Below, piece after piece: positions 1-5,253 of a stretch of 5,585 nt of DNA. The notes under the pieces were generated by a model that did no database searches, was not told the DNA's origin, and saw only the letters and a list, made by a program, of their open reading frames with translations. The DNA comes from Candidatus Zixiibacteriota bacterium. GTDB lineage: Bacteria > Zixibacteria > MSB-5A5 > GN15 > FEB-12. Numbering within the stretch: the first letter of the stretch is position 1; every line of letters starts with the position of its first letter. Where the stretch lies: contig JAOZPL010000150.1 in assembly GCA_029932795.1 (NCBI GenBank), positions 1-5,585 of the forward strand, given 5' to 3'. The position numbers were made by a program, and so were the translations under genes.

Positions 1-37
1 CGTCGAGGTCAGGTTTCCCAGGTATTTTGGTATTGCC

Positions 38-265
38 CTAGATGGACACGAGATCGGATTCGTCAGATAAATCACCGTCCAGAGCCTGCGGTTTGACTCC
101 GGTCGCACTGTGGATTTTGTCAGCTGCCGTTGCAAGCCGTGATTTGTCTCGCGAGTTTATCGTTACTTCAACACCCTCGGCAGCAAGAGCCATCGCGGCG
201 GCAGCGCCAAGACCTGCCGAAGCACCGGTCACAAGCGCCCGTTTACCTTTCAAATCCAAGTCCAT
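38..265 (-). CDS. Short-chain dehydrogenase/reductase (SDR), N-terminal part, frame interrupted
   Basis: Seen: the ATG at 265-263 shares one base with the TAA of the upstream dipeptidase (TAATG), and a GGAG (276-279) lies 10 nt upstream, so translation is probably coupled. The product begins MDLDLKGKRALVTGASAGLG, with the Rossmann cofactor motif TGxxxGxG at residues 13-20, an N-S-R at 37-39 after beta2 (Arg39 suggests NADP(H) preference) and a D-L-S at about 65-67, where SDRs have the adenine-contacting Asp. Known: SDRs of this type are about 250-residue cytoplasmic oxidoreductases, often annotated as 3-oxoacyl-ACP reductase-like. The frame stops after 75 residues at TAG (40-38), before the catalytic Ser/Tyr/Lys could appear. 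The shifted frame to the edge reads AIPKYLGNL, reminiscent of the G-x-L-D-I-L-V-N-N-A-G region, so an indel (true pseudogene or assembly error) is likely. The substrate cannot be inferred. Confidence 0.8.
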   Translation of the reverse strand: MDLDLKGKRALVTGASAGLGAAAAMALAAEGVEVTINSRDKSRLATAADKIHSATGVKPQALDGDLSDESDLVSI

Positions 266-1632
266 TATCTTTTCACTCCAGCCAGTTCGTCCGGCAGGAC
301 GGCGGCTGTTTTGCACCCTCTCTCAAAGTCGCGGACGCGAAAACGCTCGTTGGGCGAGTGAATATTGTCGTCCGGCTGCCCGAATCCGATCAGAAGCGTG
401 TCAAGTCCAAGAATCTCTTTGAAGTCAACAGCTATTGGTATAGAGCCTCCTTCTTTCATAAACACCGGCATCTTGCCAAATCCCGATCTGACCGCGCGGC
501 CGGCAGCCTCCAACCAGGGACCATCAGTAGGAATGACAACAGCCTTCGCCCCACCATGCTTATCAACTTTCACACGCACTGACCTGGGGGCAATCTTCTT
601 GAGGTACTTCTCGATCCTGTTACAGATATCCATCGGTTCCATATCAGGCACCAGCCGCATTGTAATCTTACAGGAGGCCATCGACGGAATGATGGTTTTA
701 CCGCCTTCGCCCTGGTAACCGCCGGTAATGCCGTTGACATCCAGCGTCGGCCGGCACCAGGCTCGTTCAAACGTGCTGTAGCCTTTCTCCCCCTGCAAAG
801 CCGGAACGCCAAGCAATTTCTTGTAGGCTGCCTCACTATACGGCAGTTTGCGGAACTGCGCCCGCTCCCACCTAGTTACCGGCTTAACACACTTGTAAAA
901 TCCAGGAATAGTGATCCGGCCATTCTTGTCGTGTAACTGTCCAACCATCCAGCAGAGGACATTGACCGGATTGGCGATGGCACCACCGAAACCACCGGAG
1001 TGGACGTCGCGGTTCGGCCCATACACAAACACCTCCACGGAGGCGATTCCACGGAGACCGAAAGTGACCGCCGGGAGATCCTTGCCAAACTGCGAAGTAT
1101 CTGACACAACCACGACCTCCGCCTTGAGCATCTTCTTGTTTTTCCTGATAAAGGCAGGGAGATTACCCGCCGCGGTTTCCTCTTCCCCCTCGATAAGCAA
1201 CTTGGCGTTGATCGGCAACGTACCGTTAGCCTTGATGACAGCTTCAAGTCCCTTTATCTGGGCGAAAGTCTGCCCCTTGTCGTCACAGGCACCGCGGGCG
1301 TAGATGTAACCGCCGCGGATCTGGGGTTTGAACGGTGGTGATTTCCACAAGCCAAGCGGTTCCGGAGGCTGGACATCATAGTGGCCGTAGTACAGGATTG
1401 TCGGCGCTGCCTTGTCCGCCATGTACTCGGCATAAACAACCGGGTGACCACCGGTCGGATAGGTCCGCGCCTTGAACCCGATTGTTGCCAGATGCTTTTT
1501 CAGCCAGTCGGCGCAAGCTGTCACGTCCCCTTTGTGTTCCGACTTGGCTGATACAGACGGAAAGCTCAGGAAGCGGAACAGATCATCCATACGCTTCTTT
1601 TCAGTTTTTCTGAGATACTCAAACGGTGTCAT
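265..1632 (-). CDS. M20-family dipeptidase (CNDP-like zinc/manganese metallopeptidase)
   Basis: A full-length cytosolic M20 metallopeptidase of 455 residues, the usual size for the carnosinase/CNDP-like dipeptidase branch, which hydrolyses dipeptides or related amide bonds with a two-metal centre. Visible motifs in order: GHYDVQPPEP (metal His84, catalytic-site Asp86), GACDDKG (bridging Asp117), EGEEET (general-base Glu151, metal Glu152), VSDTSQ (metal Asp178), DVHSGGFGG (His211 in the lid/dimerisation domain), KEGGSIPI (substrate loop, about 393-400) and NIHSPNE (metal His425). All expected metal ligands are present, so it should be active. Start: ATG at 1632 with GGGAG (1642-1646) upstream; Met15 is a less likely internal start. 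It has its own promoter candidate, and its TAA overlaps the ATG of the following SDR. No signal peptide is seen. The exact substrate is unknown. Confidence 0.95.
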   Translation of the reverse strand: MTPFEYLRKTEKKRMDDLFRFLSFPSVSAKSEHKGDVTACADWLKKHLATIGFKARTYPTGGHPVVYAEYMADKAAPTILYYGHYDVQPPEPLGLWKSPPFKPQIRGGYIYARGACDDKGQTFAQIKGLEAVIKANGTLPINAKLLIEGEEETAAGNLPAFIRKNKKMLKAEVVVVSDTSQFGKDLPAVTFGLRGIASVEVFVYGPNRDVHSGGFGGAIANPVNVLCWMVGQLHDKNGRITIPGFYKCVKPVTRWERAQFRKLPYSEAAYKKLLGVPALQGEKGYSTFERAWCRPTLDVNGITGGYQGEGGKTIIPSMASCKITMRLVPDMEPMDICNRIEKYLKKIAPRSVRVKVDKHGGAKAVVIPTDGPWLEAAGRAVRSGFGKMPVFMKEGGSIPIAVDFKEILGLDTLLIGFGQPDDNIHSPNERFRVRDFERGCKTAAVLPDELAGVKR

Positions 1633-1672
1633 ACTTCTTGTCTCCCGAACACAAACTCATGAATTATCACGA

Positions 1673-1701
1673 AATATAGGCACTCCTTCCATAGGTGTAA
1701 A
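1673..1701 (-). promoter_or_regulatory. Predicted sigma70-type promoter for the dipeptidase-SDR unit
   Basis: On the minus strand TTTACA (1701-1696) is followed by a 17-nt spacer and TATATT (1678-1673). Each hexamer matches the consensus at 5 of 6 positions. The predicted start near 1666 gives a leader of about 33 nt containing the GGGAG ribosome site. It lies in the 133-nt gap after the ABC permease, so dipeptidase expression need not depend on the ABC operon. Prediction only. Confidence 0.5.
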
Positions 1702-1765
1702 GACTGCAGGGAAAGAAAATCAAGATGGAAACAGGTCACTGTATTTTTACTGTATCAGAGATGAT

Positions 1766-2563
1766 TCAGAAATCTTTGCGCTTGAGTACCCAAACGGCCA
1801 CAAACACAAGAACCGCCGAGGTGAGAAGTGAACTCCACAGCGGCATCCAGTCGCTTACCTCTCGCCCCGACGCCAGGGCAATGAACAGATCGGAGATGGC
1901 TGAGGTTTTCGGCACCACGTAGTAAGTGAAATCCAGGGCATAGTCAACAATTCTTGAATCAAGGAAAGCTTTGATCACTTCGCGGGCGGCCAGGACCTTC
2001 TGGGCCGCCCAGAGGATAAAAGCAGCCATTATGGCCATGACGGGTGATCCGGACATAACACCAAAGCAGCAGGTAATTGAAAGCCAAACGAAAAACGATA
2101 CCAGAGACATGAGCAGAAGATATATGAGAGACAGGTTAAAAACACCGTGAACCACCCCGATGGCCAGATAAATCACCAGACCTGAAGCCACAACCGCCCC
2201 GCCATAAACAAGGAAGATACCCAGTAACTTGTTCAGCAGGAGGGATGCACGCGACAGCGGTTTGGAGAGGTAGAAATCAACACGTCCCCTCTCAAGCATT
2301 CTGGGAAACAGCCCGACGCTGGCCAGTACGGCCAGAAAGACAATAAAAGAAACAAACGAGTTGTATGCCCTTAGGATTGGATTTCCAAACGCTTCGCTTA
2401 TGTCACCCAGATTCATGGTGCCGGACGATTCAATCGTAACGTGGGTCTCAATGCTTCTGGTGACGAACACAATAAAGATGCCAAACAGGATGGCAGCCAC
2501 GAAGATCCAGAGAGCTTTGCGGTCCATAAACTCGACCAGACAATCGCGGGCAATTCCCTTCAT
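1766..2563 (-). CDS. ABC-2 type transporter permease
   Basis: An integral inner-membrane protein of 265 residues with six hydrophobic segments (about 17-35, 66-86, 113-136, 142-163, 171-191 and 242-260), the normal topology of an ABC-2 exporter permease. After the second segment comes ERGRVDFYLSKPLSR (91-105), the coupling-loop motif typical of this family, and the C-terminus VWVLKRKDF is also typical. An extracytoplasmic loop lies between segments 1 and 2 (about 36-65). The start codon overlaps the ATPase stop by 4 nt (ATGA, 2560-2563), and a strong GGAGGAG (2578-2572) sits 8 nt upstream inside the ATPase gene, so the two are made together as one transporter. Substrate unknown; relatives act in export, lipid or cell-surface processes. 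Confidence 0.9.
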   Translation of the reverse strand: MKGIARDCLVEFMDRKALWIFVAAILFGIFIVFVTRSIETHVTIESSGTMNLGDISEAFGNPILRAYNSFVSFIVFLAVLASVGLFPRMLERGRVDFYLSKPLSRASLLLNKLLGIFLVYGGAVVASGLVIYLAIGVVHGVFNLSLIYLLLMSLVSFFVWLSITCCFGVMSGSPVMAIMAAFILWAAQKVLAAREVIKAFLDSRIVDYALDFTYYVVPKTSAISDLFIALASGREVSDWMPLWSSLLTSAVLVFVAVWVLKRKDF

Positions 2564-3492
2564 GCCGGTTTCTCCTCCGCACCGGTTAACGTTTCGAAGA
2601 AGGACTGCTCCAGAGTAATCTTTACCGGCGTTACCGAACGAATCATAACCCGTTTCATGCGCAACTGATCTATGATCTGATTGATGTATTCTTCCTTTAT
2701 CAGCTCGACTGTCATTCCCTTGGTAGTGATGGAGATCCGGCGGCCGATCTTCTCCGGAATGTCTATCCGTTCGTTGCCAATGGCCGCTTCGATCTCATAC
2801 CGCAGCGACCGTCTGGTGAACTCATCCACAGTGCCAATCCGCTTTACCTTACCCTTTGACAGTATTGCGACCCGGTCAGCAAGTGATTCGACCTCCGATA
2901 ACAGGTGCGAATTGAGGAAAACCGTCTTGCCTTCTTCTCTTACCCGCTTGAGGACCTCTTTGATTTCCACCTTGCCAATCGGATCGACACCATCGGTGGG
3001 CTCGTCCAGAAGCAGCAGGTCAGGTTCGGCCATGAGCGCCTGAGCCAAGCCAATCCGCTGTGACATACCCTTGGAATACTTGCGAAGCCTGGTGCCGGCC
3101 CATTTCTCCATACCGACCAGCTGTAGAAGGGAGTCTGCTCGTTCATGGATTCTTCCCGGACGTATTTTGTGCAACCGACCGGCGAATTCCAGCAGCCCCA
3201 GACCCGTAAGATGAGAAGGAAAACGATGGTTCTCAGGAAGGAATCCCACCCTGCTCCGCGAGAGCGGGTCCTGCGGCGGCAAGCCGGCTACCAGGGCGGT
3301 ACCGGAAGTTATTTGTGTAATGCCCAGAAGCGCTTTCACGAAAGTTGTTTTACCAGCACCATTAGGTCCCAGCAGGCCAAATATCTCCCCCTGCTCAACT
3401 TCCAGAGTAACGCCGTCAAGGGCAACTACGTTTCCTTTTCTCAGGCGAGTCTGGTATATCTTGGTAAGGTCGTGGACCTCTATTACCTTCAT
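2560..3492 (-). CDS. ABC transporter ATP-binding protein
   Basis: Cytoplasmic ATPase of 310 residues powering the permease encoded directly downstream. Motifs seen: Walker A GPNGAGKTT (42-50), the Q-loop region GFLPEN (83-88) with Glu in place of Gln, a degenerate signature YSKGMSQRIGLAQAL (139-153), Walker B LLLLDEP with catalytic Glu164, D-loop DGVDP (167-171) and the switch His196 in LNSHLL. A C-terminal extension of roughly 90 residues ending in ITLEQSFFETLTG is the usual accessory tail of ABC-2 exporter ATPases. The Glu Q-loop and KGMSQ signature are common in this subgroup and do not indicate inactivity. Start: ATG at 3492 places the beta strand VIEVHDLTKIY at the N-terminus as expected; the ribosome site is weak. 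I could not identify a convincing promoter. Confidence 0.95.
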   Translation of the reverse strand: MKVIEVHDLTKIYQTRLRKGNVVALDGVTLEVEQGEIFGLLGPNGAGKTTFVKALLGITQITSGTALVAGLPPQDPLSRSRVGFLPENHRFPSHLTGLGLLEFAGRLHKIRPGRIHERADSLLQLVGMEKWAGTRLRKYSKGMSQRIGLAQALMAEPDLLLLDEPTDGVDPIGKVEIKEVLKRVREEGKTVFLNSHLLSEVESLADRVAILSKGKVKRIGTVDEFTRRSLRYEIEAAIGNERIDIPEKIGRRISITTKGMTVELIKEEYINQIIDQLRMKRVMIRSVTPVKITLEQSFFETLTGAEEKPA

Positions 3493-3537
3493 TGGCGACC
3501 CATTTTATGCTGTAACTGCTTATTGCACTCCAAATTA

Positions 3538-3602
3538 GGCGAGACTGAAGGTAAAGACAAGCTAAAAAAACCGGCCAAAGACCTTGGCGAAACGGAAGGT
3601 AA
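3538..3602. repeat. Two imperfect 17-bp direct repeats in the divergent intergenic region
   Basis: GGCGAGACTGAAGGTAA at 3538-3554 and GGCGAAACGGAAGGTAA at 3586-3602 match at 15 of 17 positions and start 48 bp apart. The second copy overlaps the predicted -35 hexamer (3584-3589) of the plus-strand promoter. No coding sequence is assigned here. They could be paired binding sites for a regulator of one or both divergent units, or a decayed small duplication. Confidence 0.5.
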
Positions 3603-3612
3603 TGAATATATT
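3584..3612 (+). promoter_or_regulatory. Predicted sigma70-type promoter of the DUF1573-like gene pair
   Basis: TTGGCG (3584-3589), a 17-nt spacer and TATATT (3607-3612) match the consensus hexamers at 4 and 5 positions. The predicted start near 3619 coincides with the first base of an 18-bp palindrome and leaves a leader of about 41 nt before the ATG at 3660. Prediction only; other AT-rich -10 candidates overlap (TATAGT at 3614-3619). Confidence 0.4.
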
Positions 3613-3618
3613 TTATAG

Positions 3619-3636
3619 TGCTGGAACATTCCAGCA
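3619..3636. promoter_or_regulatory. 18-bp perfect inverted repeat at the predicted transcription start (operator or leader hairpin)
   Basis: TGCTGGAA-CA-TTCCAGCA has two perfectly complementary 8-nt arms around a CA spacer. Its position just 3' of the promoter candidate and before the ATG at 3660 suits a repressor operator or a 5' mRNA hairpin. It lacks a T-tract, so it is not an intrinsic terminator. I do not recognise the cognate regulator. Confidence 0.5.
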
Positions 3637-3659
3637 TGTTTCGTCATATAACGAGTAAA

Positions 3660-4391
3660 ATGAAACGCCTGTTGGTCTGTTTGATGCTTTTTTTTCTATA
3701 CGGTGGATATACGCAAGCCCAGTCAAAGCTGGTAATTGACAGCACAAACTTCGATTTCGGAATGGTAGTAGAACACTCAACAGTGATACACCGATTCTTG
3801 CTTAAGTCAACTGGTGCCGATACGCTGGTTATCCAGGACATTAAAGTACCCTGTGGCTGCACTGTCGCTCCTCTGGAGGTCGACCGGATTGCTCCCGGAG
3901 AGAGCACCTCGGTTTCCTTTTACTGGAACATACGCTGCTGCCAGGGAGCTATTCAACAGACCCCTTACATCTTCACCAACGCCAGCGTGTATCCATACCA
4001 ACTCCTGTTGACCGCCGAGTGTTCGGCTAATAGTGAATTGAGGGGAGCATTGGTATCGATCTCACCGCCCTCCATTGTTTTCCGGGAGACAATCACATCC
4101 GGTTCAACCCAGGTAAGCTTCCTGATCGAAAATCTTACCGACGAGGATCTGTCGGTGGCACTGATCTCAACATCACTGAACCCGTTCGAGTTTACACTAC
4201 CGGATTCTCTCCGGGCCGGCTCGACCGCACAAGGCTTCATTACAATGACGACTGAATCGTGGTCGGACGAACTCATGACCTCGGCGACGCTGGAGTTCCA
4301 CAGTGAGACAGATATCCGTGAGCGGCTCACCCTGGCTATCGCAGTCGGCAGCTCAAGGGTCAATTCCAGAATGACGACAATTGAACAATAA
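3660..4391 (+). CDS. Secreted DUF1573-like protein with Cys-Gly-Cys motif (Cys paralogue)
   Basis: A 243-residue exported protein of unknown function. Residues 1-20 (MKRLL, then a hydrophobic stretch ending TQA) form a signal peptide, probably cut before Gln21. Domain 1 (about 23-120) has the DUF1573 pattern: FDFG at 31-34, FLLKSTG at 46-52, CGC at 65-67 in KVPCGCTVAPL, then I-A-P-G at 77-80. Domain 2 (about 125-230) is a second beta-rich Ig-like unit containing RAGSTAQG. Further Cys residues lie at 93, 94 and 121. Start: GTG 3618 and ATG 3636 are in frame but would put 14 or 8 extra residues before the signal peptide and start at or inside the palindrome, so ATG 3660 is preferred despite a weak ribosome site. 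The next gene, 40 nt downstream, is a paralogue in which the first Cys codon is TGA. A redox or metal-binding role of CGC is possible but unproven. Confidence 0.85.
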   Translation: MKRLLVCLMLFFLYGGYTQAQSKLVIDSTNFDFGMVVEHSTVIHRFLLKSTGADTLVIQDIKVPCGCTVAPLEVDRIAPGESTSVSFYWNIRCCQGAIQQTPYIFTNASVYPYQLLLTAECSANSELRGALVSISPPSIVFRETITSGSTQVSFLIENLTDEDLSVALISTSLNPFEFTLPDSLRAGSTAQGFITMTTESWSDELMTSATLEFHSETDIRERLTLAIAVGSSRVNSRMTTIEQ

Positions 4392-4431
4392 CATAGCATT
4401 GTTGCTGAACATCAGGAGAATTGGCAGACCC

Positions 4432-5166
4432 ATGAAAAAAACAATCTTAACACTTGGTCTCGTTCTCGGGTTGATAATGCTGATCGTGCCAGTATATGGA
4501 GCCCCAAGGCTGACCATCCCAGAAGCCGAATTCAATTTCGGGTACGTACCTCAGAACGCAAAGATTTCGCATGTGTTCTGGCTGAAATCGACCGGCGATG
4601 ATTCACTGAGGATTCTGTCAGTCAAGCCTGGCTGAGGTTGCGCCAAGGCTCCTTTGGAGAAAAAGGAGCTTGCTGTCGGCGACAGCACACGGCTGGAAGT
4701 TATCTTCAGCACTCGGCGATACAACAACCGGGTGATCAAACGTCCGAGGATCGAAACAAATGAAGGGCCTCCAAACAAGCATGTACAGATCACCTCGCAG
4801 GTTGTAAGGCGACCGGACTCCACCTACCCGGTCATAATCAAACCATATAAACTTGATATTTCCCAGTTCGGTGAGAAAGTCAGGGACGAAATAAAGTTCA
4901 ACATCACCAACGTCTCCGATTCTAACCTGAACCTCACCCTTATCGATATGCCGGAAGGGCTGTTTGAACTGAAACTGCCCAAGACAATCGAGGCCGGCAA
5001 AACGGCGCAGGGTGTTCTCAAACTACACCAAGAGAGCATTGAGATGTCATTTGAGAAGTCGATAACGATTGAGTTGGACGATGAGCAGGCATCCCGGTTC
5101 ACGATTCCGGTAAAGAGGACAAGACGAACCGTGGGCAAAACCACGGCGCAGAAGTCAGGACACTGA
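4432..5166 (+). CDS. Probable selenoprotein: secreted DUF1573-like protein with Sec-Gly-Cys motif (TGA at 4633-4635 read as Sec)
   Basis: Read through the in-frame TGA, this gene encodes 244 residues, against 243 for the upstream paralogue. Start: ATG 4432 with AGGAG (4414-4418) 13 nt upstream; residues 1-23 are a signal peptide, cut probably after VYG. Domain 1 has FNFG (34-37), FWLKSTG (49-55), then VKPG-Sec68-Gly69-Cys70-AKAPLE, aligning without gaps with IKVP-Cys-Gly-Cys-TVAPLE of the paralogue. Domain 2 (about 133-230) has EAGKTAQG matching RAGSTAQG. Cys70 is the only cysteine in the whole protein. After the TGA no ATG with a ribosome site restarts the frame; the first candidate is a TTG at 4654. 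A SECIS-like hairpin follows the TGA. The gene ends in TGA (5164-5166), as do three other genes here, so TGA is normally a stop. The protein probably acts outside the cytoplasm; activity is unknown. The alternatives are a nonsense mutation or sequencing error. Standard gene finders would report 4432-4635 and about 4654-5166. Confidence 0.82.
4633..4687 (+). promoter_or_regulatory. Candidate bacterial SECIS element downstream of the Sec UGA
   Basis: Stem GCTCCTTT (4648-4655) pairs perfectly with AAAGGAGC (4662-4669) around the 6-nt loop GGAGAA (4656-4661); G4647-T4670 and A4646-T4671 could extend it to 10 pairs. Twenty nucleotides separate the UGA from the loop, and G occupies the first two loop positions. 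Known: bacterial SECIS elements lie in the coding region just after UGA, with a loop about 16-37 nt away and a G among the first loop bases for SelB recognition. A second hairpin, TGCTGTC-GGC-GACAGCA (4671-4687), abuts the first. In the Cys paralogue the 5' arm codons are conserved (GCT CCT CTG GAG) but the 3' arm is absent, so this structure belongs to the TGA copy. Confidence 0.7.
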
Positions 5167-5203
5167 CGATCGACCGGTAAGAAAGCAGACATGACCCATA
5201 TAT

Positions 5204-5234
5204 AAAAAAAGCCGTCCGAAGGACGGTTTTTTTT
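5204..5234. terminator. Rho-independent terminator, probably bidirectional
   Basis: CCGTCC (5212-5217), loop GAA, GGACGG (5221-5226), followed by eight T (5227-5234) and preceded by seven A (5204-5210); G5211-T5227 and the A/T runs can extend the stem. It ends the plus-strand pair 38 nt after its stop codon. The A-run becomes a U-tract on the other strand, so it can also terminate the convergent gene ending at 5254. Confidence 0.9.
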
Positions 5235-5253
5235 GTTTGGGCGGAACAACTGT

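Noticed and set aside
1750..1769. Hairpin CTGTATCA-GAGA-TGATTCAG at the end of the permease as a terminator
   Set aside because: The stem has a mismatch and is AT-rich, and on the minus strand it is followed by TAAAAAT instead of a T-tract.
3493..3535. Promoter for the minus-strand ABC operon (TAAAAT at 3507-3502)
   Set aside because: No acceptable -35 at the right spacing, and the -10 would sit only about 9 nt from the start codon; too weak to annotate.
3145..3618. 157-codon plus-strand open frame opposite the ABC ATPase, and similar long plus-strand frames at 42-582, 911-1303 and 1472-1831
   Set aside because: They lie opposite clearly homologous genes, show no family features and look like antisense shadows.
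3618..3659. GTG 3618 or ATG 3636 as the start of the Cys paralogue
   Set aside because: Both would place extra polar residues before a good signal peptide and lie at the predicted transcription start/palindrome, leaving no leader or ribosome site.
4432..4635. A short complete 67-residue gene ending at TGA, with a separate gene from about 4654 to 5166
   Set aside because: The DUF1573-like domain would be cut in its core motif, the second piece would have no ATG, ribosome site or signal peptide, and the paralogue is continuous across the same point.
4633..4635. TGA read as Trp or Gly by an alternative genetic code
   Set aside because: Four other genes or ends here use TGA as a true stop (1766-1768, 2560-2562, 5164-5166, 5254-5256), two of them in tight ABC overlaps or at a terminator, and TGG is used normally for Trp.
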